From the NCBI RefSeq assembly GCF_021049245.1, contig NZ_CP088020.1, positions 3,292,001 through 3,356,000 on the forward strand: a stretch of DNA of 64,000 nt, in the 5' to 3' direction. This DNA comes from Radiobacillus kanasensis (GTDB taxonomy: Bacteria; Bacillota; Bacilli; Bacillales; Amphibacillaceae). The translations under genes were made by a program, and so were the position numbers. Of the stretch, positions 1 through 9,180 are shown one piece after another. The notes under the pieces are model-generated. The model saw only the letters and a program-made list of their open reading frames with translations. It did not search any database and was not told the origin of the DNA. The stretch's first letter is position 1. Each line of letters opens with the position of its first letter.

Positions 1-20
1 ACCATATGGAGGTGTTTTTA

Positions 21-1043
21 GTGAAAATGAAAAAGAAGTGGTTAGTATCTATTCTATTTTTTCTTGCCTTTAGCTTCATGTTCCCAGCATCCTCATTTGC
101 AAAAGAAGCAGAAAAACAAAAGGAAACAGCTTTTATTGATGTCGCAGTTGCTACACTATGGTCTAGCCCCGAAGATATTCGAGAAGGCTTAGATGAACCA
201 GCTCTAGGAAACCCAGTGGACATGTGGCAATGGACAAGGAGCATGTCGGTAGAACAAAAGCGTGACCTTGTAGGAAGATTGCAAACACAGGGACTCTACG
301 GACAAGAGGTTACGATACTAGAAGAACAGGGAGACTGGGCGAGAGTTGCAGTACATGGTCAACCTACACCAAAAAACGAGCTAGGTTACCCCGCTTGGAT
401 GCCAAAGGATCAGTTAACCTATGAAAAGAAATTTGCTCAACAAAAAAACAAAAAATCCTTTGCGCTTGTTACCTCTCCTACAACCTGGCTATATAATGAC
501 CATAAGTTCGAAGCAAAATTTAAAGAAATCAGTTTTAATACACGACTTCCAGTTATAACTCAAAGACATGGTGCCACTTTAGTAGCCACTCCATCAGATG
601 GGAACAAGTGGATTGATTCCGAAGCAGTTTCTGTATATGGATCCAATCAAGATATTCCAAATCCAACTGGTGCAGATCTCGTTCAAACCGGGAAGAAATT
701 CTTAGGTTTACCTTATCTATGGGCAGGGGCATCTGGATTTGGCTTCGACTGTTCTGGATTTACTCACACCATTTATAAAGCTCATGGTATAACTATACCA
801 CGTGATTCTTCCGTTCAAGCGACACATGGGAAACCAGTTGCAAAAGAAAACTTACAAAAAGGAGACCTGTTGTTCTTCGCTTATAATGAAGGAAAAGGAT
901 CTGTTCATCACGTAGGTATGTATATTGGAAATGGGAAGATGATTCATGCGCCAAATTCTTCAAGTACAGTGGAAATTATTGAGGTCTTTGAATCGGAGTA
1001 TTACTCTTCTGAGTTTGCTGGTTCTAGGCGGTATATTGACTAA
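21..1043 (+). CDS. Secreted NlpC/P60 cell-wall endopeptidase, YkfC-like
   Basis: Predicted gamma-D-glutamyl-diamino-acid endopeptidase that cuts muropeptide stems. A signal peptide (KKKW followed by a hydrophobic run ending near ASSFA) leads into two SH3-like segments (roughly residues 35-205) and a C-terminal NlpC/P60 domain. The Cys lies in FDCSGF (about residue 244), the His in HHVGMY (about 297) and the third residue in IHAPN (about 309). SH3 pair plus NlpC/P60 at about 340 residues is the YkfC architecture. I chose the GTG at 21 because GGAGGTG at 8-14 sits six bases before it; the ATG at 6 overlaps that site. Upstream context is cut by the window edge, so I cannot tell whether it belongs to a peptide-recycling operon as ykfC does. 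Family assignment is firm, exact substrate inferred. Confidence 0.88.
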   Translation: MKMKKKWLVSILFFLAFSFMFPASSFAKEAEKQKETAFIDVAVATLWSSPEDIREGLDEPALGNPVDMWQWTRSMSVEQKRDLVGRLQTQGLYGQEVTILEEQGDWARVAVHGQPTPKNELGYPAWMPKDQLTYEKKFAQQKNKKSFALVTSPTTWLYNDHKFEAKFKEISFNTRLPVITQRHGATLVATPSDGNKWIDSEAVSVYGSNQDIPNPTGADLVQTGKKFLGLPYLWAGASGFGFDCSGFTHTIYKAHGITIPRDSSVQATHGKPVAKENLQKGDLLFFAYNEGKGSVHHVGMYIGNGKMIHAPNSSSTVEIIEVFESEYYSSEFAGSRRYID

Positions 1044-1109
1044 GTTTGAGTGATTACCAACCTCCTAGACAATTTGGGGAATAAAGGTAAAAAAAACTAA
1101 CATTAATAA

Positions 1110-1158
1110 GTACCTGGTAGCCTACTATTAAATTATTAGTGGGCTGCTGTACTTTTGG
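1110..1158 (+). terminator. Weak terminator-like hairpin after the YkfC-like gene
   Basis: AGCCTACTA (1119-1127) pairs with TAGTGGGCT (1137-1145) with one G-U, flanked by outer GTAC arms, and is followed by a short ACTTTT. The U tract is poor, so this is only a candidate end of the first transcript. Confidence 0.35.
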
Positions 1159-1291
1159 ACCGCCAGATTGGGAATCTAGTTCTATAGTAATTTGATTAGT
1201 TATGATGGGGAATAGATTTTAAAATAAGAAGAATACCGTGTGTGCTAGCGTATCCTTTGATATCATGTCTGGATATTTAAAATGGTCATTC

Positions 1292-1806
1292 TTATTTTTC
1301 GACGAGCCAAACATTTAAAACTTCAAGCAACATAAATCCATGGGTCTTATCTTCCACAGCACGCATCACTTTTCGGAATTGCTTGGGTCACTTGCATATT
1401 ACTGTAGATAAAGACTACCGTAGACAAAAGTTACATCTTTACAGCTTCTCCATCGCAATGTCGGCAGAGCCTTCAACACATCGTAATTATGAATCAAAGT
1501 TTCAACTCTCTTAAAGAAGGATTTGAGGTTCCCTTCTCGGAAACTCAATCTATTTTTTATATAAATGACCTTCATTAATTTCGTGCCCCGTATATTCAAT
1601 CTCATAATTATCCTCTGACCAATTAACTACTTTCTCACCAATATATTCTTCAAATTTTAGTCTACTCTAATCAATGAAATCTGCAAATTCATTGGAGTAC
1701 CTTGCTCTGTCCAAAACCATTCCATCCACATCATAATTCGTAATCATTTCTTCGGTGATGCTAAATTCAGAGGATTGAAAGTCTTCTCGAATAGGTTTAT
1801 GAAAGT
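1292..1806 (-). pseudogene. Decayed C-terminal part of a YngK/GHL10-type glycosidase
   Basis: No intact gene is present, but three frames read in order on the minus strand give recognisable protein. From about 1803 the frame gives HKPIREDFQ, then NYDVDGMVLDRARYS and ADFID before a TAG; directly after it come RLKFEEYIGEKVVNW and EINEGHLYKK, then another stop. A shifted frame gives FFKRVETLIHNYD and VTFVYGSLY. A last frame ends with QFRKVMRAVEDKTHGFMLL and LNVWLVEK, stop at 1292-1294. The motifs (YDVDGxxLDRxRY, an FEEYIG segment, a Y-V-G-S-W/L-Y strand, a T-x-GFM near the C terminus) recall the GHL10/DUF187 glycoside hydrolase family. The 5' part is missing: recognisable sequence stops just short of the flippase gene. 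I infer a gene lost by stop codons, frameshifts and truncation. Confidence 0.55.
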
Positions 1807-1836
1807 TGAATTATTATGAACAGTCTTTAAAACTCT

Positions 1837-3366
1837 TCATCCTAACCTTTTCATTTTCTTCAAAACATTAGAAATAAGAGCCTCAATTTCACTTACCTTA
1901 ACCAAATAAGTTGGTATTAAATAAAATATTATTGTTACTAATAATATTTTAAATATAAACCAATTTACTGATGTATTAAAAGTTTCATCTAATAGTAATA
2001 ACACACAAAAATAAAATAATGAACAGATTGTTAACTTTTTAATATCTACGGAAAATACATTAAATTTTATATTTGGTAGTGTTCTTCTCATACTTAAAAG
2101 TAGAATTAAAAAGTTCAGGTTCATTGCAATTGAGTTAGCCAATGCCAAACCTTTATATTGAAAGAATTCAGATAATATAATTGCCAACACAATGTTTAAT
2201 GTTGCTGTGAAAAAACTTACTATTAACGTTAAACGCATTTTTTTTAAAGCAAAAAAAACACGCATAAGAATTGTAGATCCAGAAATACCAAATAAACCCA
2301 GGGTATAATAAAAAAGGGCTTCTGAAGTCATTAAGGTCGCTTTTTTTCCAAAAGTTCCTCTTTCAAATGCTAGCTGAATAATTTCCTTATTATATATACC
2401 AAAAAGAATTATACATGGAAGTACAAAAAAAGACATTAATGTAAGGCCCGAGTTCAAAATATTAGATAGTTCTTCATCATCATTTATTGCAATGGTTCTA
2501 CTTAATGAAGGAAATGCTATTGTAGCAACCGCCATAACAAATACCCCTACGGGCAATTGAATAATCTTTAAAGCATAGTTCAGAGCTGCTATACTACCTT
2601 CTTCCAAAGAAGAAGCAAAATATTTATCTGTAAACAGATAAATATTATTAAAAAGATAAATAATCATTATAGGAATTGATAAAAGATAAAGCTCCTTCAA
2701 AACACTAACTTCGCTATCAAATTGGATTGAAGGATTAAATTGTTTTCTAAAAGAATACAAAAAGACGGATATAAACTGTAAAAATGTCCCCAAGAGAGTT
2801 GACCATGCTAAAATTATAACAGAACTGCTGCTTCCCCAAGATAACATTGAGACAACAACTGTTATATTCAACCAAAGAGGGGCCAAAACAGTTATGTTAA
2901 AGTGCCTATGAACGCTTAACCAACTTGCATAAATATGATAAGAACCTAAAAACATCATCGATGGTAAGAGTATCACAATTATTTGTTTTACTTGTTTAAT
3001 TTGTTCTAAATTGAAACCCGGTGCTAACAACTCAATAAGTACATCTAATTTCAAATAAATTATAGTACAAATAACAAGATAGAATAAACTTGATGAAATA
3101 GCAGAATAATTTAATACTTTCCAAGCACTTTTGTAGTCGTTCCGCATAATAATTGGTGTCACTATTGGAACAAATGACATCCCAATTGCTCCACCAATAA
3201 CCGTAGTAACTAATATCGGAAGTGCATTAGAAAGATAAAACATATCTGCATAAATAGAAGTTCCAAACTTTGCGGCTATTACTTGCTCCCTAATAAAGCC
3301 CGAAAACCTGCTTAGTAATGATACTAATATAAAAAGAATCGCAATTAATGAAAAACCTTTCTTCAC
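1837..3366 (-). CDS. MurJ/MviN-family polysaccharide or lipid-linked sugar flippase
   Basis: Polytopic membrane protein of 509 residues with about 13-14 hydrophobic segments, of the MOP superfamily. The N-terminal region with SRFSGFIREQVIAAKFG and ADMFYLSNALP is typical of MurJ/MviN. It is the last gene of exopolysaccharide operon 1, behind a GT4 glycosyltransferase and a Wzy-like polymerase. By context it most likely flips the undecaprenyl-linked repeat unit (a Wzx role), but a lipid II flippase role cannot be excluded from sequence. Start is a GTG at 3366 with a weak purine-rich site upstream. No second flippase occurs in operon 1, which supports the Wzx-like role. Confidence 0.82.
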   Translation of the reverse strand: MKKGFSLIAILFILVSLLSRFSGFIREQVIAAKFGTSIYADMFYLSNALPILVTTVIGGAIGMSFVPIVTPIIMRNDYKSAWKVLNYSAISSSLFYLVICTIIYLKLDVLIELLAPGFNLEQIKQVKQIIVILLPSMMFLGSYHIYASWLSVHRHFNITVLAPLWLNITVVVSMLSWGSSSSVIILAWSTLLGTFLQFISVFLYSFRKQFNPSIQFDSEVSVLKELYLLSIPIMIIYLFNNIYLFTDKYFASSLEEGSIAALNYALKIIQLPVGVFVMAVATIAFPSLSRTIAINDDEELSNILNSGLTLMSFFVLPCIILFGIYNKEIIQLAFERGTFGKKATLMTSEALFYYTLGLFGISGSTILMRVFFALKKMRLTLIVSFFTATLNIVLAIILSEFFQYKGLALANSIAMNLNFLILLLSMRRTLPNIKFNVFSVDIKKLTICSLFYFCVLLLLDETFNTSVNWFIFKILLVTIIFYLIPTYLVKVSEIEALISNVLKKMKRLG

Positions 3367-3386
3367 ACTATCTCTTCTTTCTATTG

Positions 3387-4457
3387 TTATATATTATTAA
3401 TGACACTTTTATAGATTTCGAAAAGTTTCTTCACCTGAAGATCAATAGAATTTTCTTCTACAGTTTTATGAGATGCTTTGATCATTCTTTGAAGTATATC
3501 ATTATTTGTAAAAAGGTAGTCTATTTTTTCACTAATAGCATTTGCATTATTTACATTAACTAGATAACCATTTACGCCATCTTGTATTATTTCAGGAATT
3601 CCCCCAACTCTTGTAGCAATTACTGGGGTCTCACAACTAATGCTTTCTAAAGCTACTAAACCAAAACCTTCATTATAAGATGGCAATACAAATACATCTG
3701 CTATGTTGAACCAGTCAGAAACATCTCTTTTAGGTACTGAACCAATAATTCTTACTCTAGAAGCCAGTCCTTCAGTTAATTTATGAATCTTTTCTCTCTC
3801 TGGCCCATTTCCAACAATAATGAACATAGTATCATGTTTATCTGGGAATATTTTCATTAATTCAACAAAAGTATAAATACCTTTTTTCACCAGAAGATTC
3901 CCAACAAAAAGAATAACTTTTTTATTCATTTGAATATCGTATTTTTGACGTAATTCTTTATTATCTCGTGGATAAAAAAGTTCTCTATTCACACCGCAAT
4001 TTACTGTATTTACCTTTTTAACATTTACTTCATAGTCACTAACGATACTATCCTTTAGATAATAGCTGACAGTCACTATCCTATCAGTATTGTTAAATAT
4101 TCTTTTTAATATCCAATGTCCAACTGATGACTTAATATGTGCATCACTTCCATGAACAGTAATAACTACCTTTTTCCGCGTGAACCATTTAATTGGAAAT
4201 ACTAGTAATCCAGTTGGAAAAGCATAGTGTATATGAACTATATCAATATCTTCTGTAAATATTAGTCTAAGTGATTTTAAATAGAGAAGAACATATTTTA
4301 AGATTTTTTCAATTTTACTACCACCTTGTTTAGTATTAACGCTTAACTTTATAGATGTAGTTAACTTTTTCAGCTGATCTACTTGCTCCTTAACAAAAAT
4401 CCCAAATTGAGGAGAATTCATACTAGGGTACATATTAGAGATTATTAATATCCTCAT
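3387..4457 (-). CDS. GT4-family glycosyltransferase
   Basis: GT-B fold glycosyltransferase of 356 residues. The C-terminal donor-binding half carries VGNLLVKKG, then [19 protein letters not shown] with the E-x7-E pattern of family GT4, then GGIPEI. The N-terminal half starts [11 protein letters not shown] and has an acceptor-side HGSDAH. It probably adds one sugar to the lipid-linked repeat unit of operon 1 at the cytoplasmic face. I start at the ATG at 4457 because GGAGG lies six bases before it; a TTG six bases further upstream overlaps that site. The gene begins two bases after the polymerase stop codon, so the two are probably translationally coupled. Sugar specificity cannot be read from sequence. 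Confidence 0.85.
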   Translation of the reverse strand: MRILIISNMYPSMNSPQFGIFVKEQVDQLKKLTTSIKLSVNTKQGGSKIEKILKYVLLYLKSLRLIFTEDIDIVHIHYAFPTGLLVFPIKWFTRKKVVITVHGSDAHIKSSVGHWILKRIFNNTDRIVTVSYYLKDSIVSDYEVNVKKVNTVNCGVNRELFYPRDNKELRQKYDIQMNKKVILFVGNLLVKKGIYTFVELMKIFPDKHDTMFIIVGNGPEREKIHKLTEGLASRVRIIGSVPKRDVSDWFNIADVFVLPSYNEGFGLVALESISCETPVIATRVGGIPEIIQDGVNGYLVNVNNANAISEKIDYLFTNNDILQRMIKASHKTVEENSIDLQVKKLFEIYKSVINNI

Positions 4458-4459
4458 AC

Positions 4460-5743
4460 TCAACCTCCTCTCGTTGTAACTAAAAATCTAATGAAAAATA
4501 TCAGGAGCAAAAACATAATATGAATCGGATCTAAGAATCCACTATGAATAATATTCAAATTCATCACTAGCAAGTAACTATAAATAAGAATAGAAAATAC
4601 ATCTCGTTTTACCTTAAGGCATTTATAATAATATTGTAATAATGCACCTGTAAGGAACATACCGAAGATAATACCAAGTAATCCAAAATCAACATATAAA
4701 CTTCCGAGGACTGAGGGTGTTATAGTATTTAAGGTTCCGTTAATATAACGAGTCCCAGTTAGTAGTCCCACGTATTGCCTAGCACTTAAATTGTCTCCAG
4801 GTAAAATTGATAAAAATGAAGAACTAATTACTTTTCCATAGTAGAAGTCTTGTAAATCCGGAACTTTACCCCTCAATTCATAAAAAATTTTAGGACCCTC
4901 TTGTACAGTTAATAATGCTGGAATTATAGGCTGAAGCAAGTTCATTTTTATAACAGATCCATACTTTTCTTGGAAAACCTCTGTCCCATCTCGTGCTACA
5001 ATACGAAAGTATGAAAAAGAACCTAATATTATAAATAAAAGCAAGCAAATAATTAATATTTTTTTAATATTTATCCTTTGTATTAAATAATGTCTCATCA
5101 ACAGCAAAATAATCAAAAATGTAAGAAGAGGTGTACGGTACCCTAGTAAAAATAATATGAATGCTGATAATCCAATCATTACATGAACAGTCAATCGATA
5201 TTTACTTAATTTAATTGAACTAGCATAAAAAAGGATAGTACCTAGCCAATTCAAGAGTGCTAGATACATAAAATAAGAGCTTACATTGTGTCTTATTTCA
5301 TTTTCTGCTTCTAGCATTGGTACTCCATAAGAAACAAAGATAACAACCGTAAAAACTAGTCCTACTATAAAAAGAGAAAAACCATACATTGCTAATAAAT
5401 GATAGTTTATTTGTAATTCATTCATTTTTACTTTTATAATTTTCAGATATAGTCCACCTAATAAAAATGAAACTATACCAATTAAATAATACAAACCATT
5501 TTTAAAAAGGTAATCTACTCCTAAAAGTGGAAGAGATCCAATAAAAAAATACGCTAGATATACACCAGAATATGTTATTTCTGGTGAAAAAACATCAAAC
5601 CTACTAAATAGATAGTTGGATGCAATGTTCAACATTAAATACGTTGCAACTAATCCTATACTTATAAGCATACTTTCCGGAAATAACACTGCACTTAAAC
5701 CTATTACTATAGACAAAAAAATAATAACTATAACTGACCTCAT
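4460..5743 (-). CDS. Wzy-like oligosaccharide repeat unit polymerase
   Basis: Integral membrane protein of about 427 residues with 10-12 predicted membrane segments and a central extracytoplasmic loop holding RxxxGTRYINGT-like sequence, as in O-antigen/EPS polymerases. Such proteins are too diverged for confident naming, so the call rests on topology, length and position between a glycosyltransferase and sugar-nucleotide genes. It would join flipped repeat units on the outer face. I use the ATG at 5743, about ten bases after GAAGGGG; a TTG at 5752 lies too close to that site. A 150-base gap upstream separates it from the aminotransferase, so the last three genes could be a partly separate unit. 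Confidence 0.72.
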   Translation of the reverse strand: MRSVIVIIFLSIVIGLSAVLFPESMLISIGLVATYLMLNIASNYLFSRFDVFSPEITYSGVYLAYFFIGSLPLLGVDYLFKNGLYYLIGIVSFLLGGLYLKIIKVKMNELQINYHLLAMYGFSLFIVGLVFTVVIFVSYGVPMLEAENEIRHNVSSYFMYLALLNWLGTILFYASSIKLSKYRLTVHVMIGLSAFILFLLGYRTPLLTFLIILLLMRHYLIQRINIKKILIICLLLFIILGSFSYFRIVARDGTEVFQEKYGSVIKMNLLQPIIPALLTVQEGPKIFYELRGKVPDLQDFYYGKVISSSFLSILPGDNLSARQYVGLLTGTRYINGTLNTITPSVLGSLYVDFGLLGIIFGMFLTGALLQYYYKCLKVKRDVFSILIYSYLLVMNLNIIHSGFLDPIHIMFLLLIFFIRFLVTTRGG

Positions 5744-5847
5744 TACAGGCAAACCCCTTCTACATTAACGTTCTACTAATTTTCCATGGAATCAGCATTT
5801 TAGGGATAGGCAACAAATTATTAAATAGTAATTGTTTACGAATAAGT

Positions 5848-5877
5848 AGAACTATACTCTTATCAGAATATAGTTCT
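5848..5877 (-). other. Hairpin in the gap before the polymerase gene
   Basis: AGAACTATA (5848-5856) and TATAGTTCT (5869-5877) form a perfect 9-bp stem with a 12-base loop between the aminotransferase stop and the polymerase start. No U tract follows on the minus strand, so it reads better as an attenuation or mRNA-processing hairpin than as a terminator. Confidence 0.35.
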
Positions 5878-5908
5878 TTTAACGGTAAAAGGAAAACTTT
5901 TCATAATA

Positions 5909-7018
5909 TTAATAATCTTTATCAAAATTATTGATCGCATTACTGACAAACTTAATTTGTTCCTTTGTTAATTCTGGAAACAAAGGCAAAGATACGATAT
6001 CATTTCCATATTTTTCAGCAACTGGATAAGTACCAATAGGAATCTCAAGTCCTTTATAAGCATTTGATAGATGCACTGGGATTGGGTAATGAATTCCGGT
6101 TTGAATTCCTTTATCATTTAAATAACTTATAAAAGCCTTCCTCCTCTTTGTACGAATCACATATAAATGAAATACATGGAGAGAATATTCAGCTTCTATA
6201 GGTTTAGTAACTTCAGGATTTCTAAGAAGATTATTATAAATCTCTGCATTTTTTCTACGCATCTTCGTCCACTCTTCAATGTACTTTAACTTTATTCGAA
6301 GAATAGCTGCCTGAACCCCGTCTAAACGGCTATTGTAACCAGGTACCTCGTGCACATATTTTTCAATACTACCATGTTGACTTAATAATCGAATTTTAGT
6401 CGCTAGATCTTGATTATGAGTTACAACAGCCCCGCCATCACCATAGGCTCCCAAGTTTTTACCTGGGTAAAAACTAAAACAAGCAATGTCGCCAATTGAA
6501 CCAACTCTTTTACCTTTGTATTCAGCACCGTGCGCTTGTGCAGCATCCTCAACGACTTTTAGATTGTAGTTTTTGGCAATGTTCATGATTGGGTCCATAT
6601 CAGCTGGTTGACCATATAAATGAACTGGTATAACTGCTCTTGTTTTTTCAGTAATTCTCTCTTCTATTTTTGTTACATCAATTGTATAGGTGCTTTTGTC
6701 ACAGTCTACTAAAACTGGTGTTGCACCAACTGCAGAAATTGCTTCAACTGTTGCAATAAAAGTATTTGCTGCAGTTATGACCTCATCACCTTGTCCAACA
6801 CCTAACGCTTTTAGCGCTAACCATAAAGCATCAGTTCCGTTTGCTACTCCCACACAGTATTGTGCTTGAGAGTAATTTGCAAATTCCTCTTCAAACTTTT
6901 GCACTTCGTCTCCACCAATAAATGCTGCTTGGCTAAATACCTTTTTCACCGCCGACATTACTTCATCTTCAATACTTTCATATTGTATTTTCAAATCTAA
7001 AAACGGAACAGTTACCAT
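5909..7018 (-). CDS. DegT/DnrJ/EryC1 sugar aminotransferase, WbpE-like
   Basis: PLP-dependent sugar-nucleotide aminotransferase of 369 residues. Seen: FLDLK near the start, [20 protein letters not shown] and [16 protein letters not shown], whose Lys is the expected Schiff-base residue. Family knowledge: WbpE/WlbC aminate C3 of a 3-keto-UDP-GlcNAcA. The neighbouring Gfo/Idh dehydrogenase, LbH acetyltransferase and UDP-GlcNAc 6-dehydrogenase are the other three enzymes of that route, so I infer formation of UDP-GlcNAc(3NH2)A. Start is the ATG at 7018, five bases after GAGGTGG; the GTG at 7027 lies inside that site. The gene starts 11 bases after the dehydrogenase stop, consistent with a paired oxidation-transamination step. 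Confidence 0.87.
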   Translation of the reverse strand: MVTVPFLDLKIQYESIEDEVMSAVKKVFSQAAFIGGDEVQKFEEEFANYSQAQYCVGVANGTDALWLALKALGVGQGDEVITAANTFIATVEAISAVGATPVLVDCDKSTYTIDVTKIEERITEKTRAVIPVHLYGQPADMDPIMNIAKNYNLKVVEDAAQAHGAEYKGKRVGSIGDIACFSFYPGKNLGAYGDGGAVVTHNQDLATKIRLLSQHGSIEKYVHEVPGYNSRLDGVQAAILRIKLKYIEEWTKMRRKNAEIYNNLLRNPEVTKPIEAEYSLHVFHLYVIRTKRRKAFISYLNDKGIQTGIHYPIPVHLSNAYKGLEIPIGTYPVAEKYGNDIVSLPLFPELTKEQIKFVSNAINNFDKDY

Positions 7019-7029
7019 AAAGCCCACCT

Positions 7030-8043
7030 CTATACTAGTGTTGTTGTCTTTTTTTCTTTTTTAAATTTTAATAACTTATCTGTTAATCTTAAGACTTTTA
7101 CAATTTTCAGTCCTTCATACCCATTACTATTTGACAACATTCCAGTATTAATACATTCGACGAAATGTTTTAGTTCAACATATAAAGCTTCTTTTTGATC
7201 TAAATCGATTGCTTTACCACTATCTTGATAATACTCATATTGCGCATGTGCTCGATCGTTTACTTGCATTACAACACTTTTTCTGTATAGTTTAACTTTT
7301 TCTATTGGTTCGACCTCATCATAAACAAGCATTCCATTTCTTCCTATTACTGAGAACTTTCGTACCTTTTCAGGGTGTAGCCAACTCAAATGAATATTTG
7401 CTTTAACGTTATTTTTATATGTTAAGTGTAGATAAGCACTATCCTCGTAATGAGGGTGAATATTGCAGTTTGCTTCTACATCTAGTTTATCAAGTTCAAC
7501 ATCACCCATTAGGTAATTAATAATCGATATATCATGCGGTGCCAAATCCCATATCACATTTGTATCACGTTGAAACAAGCCAAGGTTTAGTCTTTGAGAA
7601 GATACTTGTAAGACATCGCCAATTTCGCCAGAATCAATAATCTCTTTCATTTTACGAACAGCACCAGTATATACAAAAGTATGACCAGTCATTAAAGTTA
7701 ATCCTTTTTGATCTGCTAGTGAACAAAGTACTTTTGATGATTCCACACTGTCAGTTAAAGGCTTTTCAACAAACACATGCTTCCCATGCTCTAGCGCTTC
7801 TTTAGCAAATCTAAAGTGAGTAGTTACAGGAGTAGCAATTAAAATCATGTCTACCTCTTCATCTTTTAAAAGCTGAGTATAATCATCGACTGTTAATACA
7901 TAAGGATATTTATCTCTCATTTTTGCTAGATTAACCGGATCTAAGTCTGCAATATATTTTAACTTTACATCTTTAATAGCATCTAAATTTCTAATTAAAT
8001 TTGGCCCCCAATATCCACACCCAATTACTCCTGCTGTTAACAT
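7030..8043 (-). CDS. Gfo/Idh/MocA dehydrogenase, WbpB/WlbA-like
   Basis: NAD-dependent oxidoreductase of 337 residues. The N-terminal Rossmann motif is [11 protein letters not shown], followed by EKPLTDSVE, the family's EKP loop, and a C-terminal substrate domain containing [14 protein letters not shown] and the WDLAPHD sequence are typical of the WlbA/WbpB branch, which oxidises C3 of UDP-GlcNAcA. Together with the adjacent aminotransferase it would make the 3-amino uronic acid. In characterised systems the two enzymes form a coupled pair that recycles NAD+ using 2-ketoglutarate; this is family knowledge, not visible here. The start at 8043 follows AGGGGGAAATTGG. Confidence 0.88.
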   Translation of the reverse strand: MLTAGVIGCGYWGPNLIRNLDAIKDVKLKYIADLDPVNLAKMRDKYPYVLTVDDYTQLLKDEEVDMILIATPVTTHFRFAKEALEHGKHVFVEKPLTDSVESSKVLCSLADQKGLTLMTGHTFVYTGAVRKMKEIIDSGEIGDVLQVSSQRLNLGLFQRDTNVIWDLAPHDISIINYLMGDVELDKLDVEANCNIHPHYEDSAYLHLTYKNNVKANIHLSWLHPEKVRKFSVIGRNGMLVYDEVEPIEKVKLYRKSVVMQVNDRAHAQYEYYQDSGKAIDLDQKEALYVELKHFVECINTGMLSNSNGYEGLKIVKVLRLTDKLLKFKKEKKTTTLV

Positions 8044-8055
8044 CCAATTTCCCCC

Positions 8056-8679
8056 TTAGAAACCATTACCTAAAAACATAGCCAATGGTGTTTTTAATAT
8101 GATTTTTATGTCGAGCCAAACAGATTGATTTCGCAAATAATAATTATCCAATTCTACCATTTCATTAAACGTTAAGGTATTTCTACCAGAGACTTGCCAA
8201 AGCCCTGTAATACCAGGTAAACCCCTTAATCTTTCTTTATGCCAAGCTTTATATTTATCAACTTCGTATTTCAAAGCAGGTCTCGGACCCACAATGCTCA
8301 TTTCACCTTTTAAAACATTTATAAATTGTGGTATTTCATCGATGCTCGTCTTCCGAATTATCTTCCCAATAAAGGGAATAATTCTACTATCATTTGTGAT
8401 TTTATAGACTACTTCGCCAGACTTGATTTGTGTTGTATTCAAAGACTCTCTAATCCAATGTTGTACATATTGTTGATGGAGAGAAGAATCATTATTCACG
8501 TGCATCGATCTAAACTTTAACATTTGGAATGCATTTCCATCTTTACCTATACGTTCTTGTTTAAAAAAAACAGGACCTTTAGACATTATTTTTATCATCA
8601 CTGGTACAATTATGAATAATGGAAAAAAAAGAACAAGAAAAAATATAGAGCAAATTATATCTAACAGTCTTTTAGCCAT
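8056..8679 (-). CDS. Priming phosphoglycosyl transferase (bacterial sugar transferase)
   Basis: Monotopic phosphoglycosyl transferase of about 207 residues that moves a sugar-1-phosphate from UDP-sugar to undecaprenyl phosphate, the first committed step of the repeat unit. Seen: KRLLDI and one hydrophobic N-terminal segment, KGPVFFKQERIGKDG, FKMLKFRSM-like FQMLKFRSM, TSIDEIPQFINVLKGEMS and VGPRP, then LPGITGLWQVSGRN. It lacks the multi-TM N-terminal part of WbaP, so it is the short EpsL/PglC-like form. I prefer the ATG at 8679 (AAAGAGG ten bases upstream). A GTG at 8698-8700 overlapping the stop of the acetyltransferase gene is the alternative start and would add seven residues. The sugar is unknown. 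Confidence 0.88.
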   Translation of the reverse strand: MAKRLLDIICSIFFLVLFFPLFIIVPVMIKIMSKGPVFFKQERIGKDGNAFQMLKFRSMHVNNDSSLHQQYVQHWIRESLNTTQIKSGEVVYKITNDSRIIPFIGKIIRKTSIDEIPQFINVLKGEMSIVGPRPALKYEVDKYKAWHKERLRGLPGITGLWQVSGRNTLTFNEMVELDNYYLRNQSVWLDIKIILKTPLAMFLGNGF

Positions 8680-8696
8680 TGTTAAGAAACCTCTTT

Positions 8697-9164
8697 TCAC
8701 TCAACTTGGCCAACTACCTTTGCCGGATTACCAACAACTATCGCGTTTTGTGGTACATCTCTTGTAACAACACTCCCCGCCCCCACCATTGCATTCTCTC
8801 CAATGTTGATTCCGGGCAATATTGTCACACCAGACCCAATGGAAGCACCTCTTTTTACTGTTGTATATAGAACTTTCCAGTCATTATCCGTTTTAATTTC
8901 CCCACCCTTGGTAGTAGCTCTTGGGTACATATCATTAGTAAAAACAACATGATGCCCTATGAATACATTATCTTCTATAGTAATCCCCTCACAAAGAAAG
9001 GAGTGACTTGATATTTTACAACGGTCACCTATTACTACACCTTTTTGCACTTCTACAAAAGTACCGATTTTCGAATTATTTCCTATACTACAACCATATA
9101 AATTAGTGAAGTCATAAATTTTTACATTATCACCCAACTTAACATCAGGTGCAATATTCTTCAT
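8697..9164 (-). CDS. Left-handed beta-helix N-acetyltransferase, WbpD-like
   Basis: Hexapeptide-repeat acyltransferase of 155 residues. Imperfect [LIV]GxxxxI hexads run through the protein (IGNNSKIG, IGDRCKI, IEDNVFIG, IGSGVTILPG, IGENAMVGAGSVV) and end in VVGNPAKVVG. The family's active-site His is plausible in FIGHHVVFTND. WbpD/WlbB proteins of this size acetylate the 3-amino group of UDP-GlcNAc(3NH2)A, the fourth step after WbpA, WbpB and WbpE. All four are consecutive here apart from the priming transferase inserted between them. Product inferred: UDP-2,3-diacetamido-2,3-dideoxy-glucuronic acid. Confidence 0.87.
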   Translation of the reverse strand: MKNIAPDVKLGDNVKIYDFTNLYGCSIGNNSKIGTFVEVQKGVVIGDRCKISSHSFLCEGITIEDNVFIGHHVVFTNDMYPRATTKGGEIKTDNDWKVLYTTVKRGASIGSGVTILPGINIGENAMVGAGSVVTRDVPQNAIVVGNPAKVVGQVE

Positions 9165-9180
9165 AAATCATTTCCCCTTT

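Noticed and set aside
1399..1605. Open frame of 68 codons on the minus strand
   Set aside because: It has no ribosome site and covers only the middle part of the decayed glycosidase, so it is listed within the pseudogene and not as a gene.
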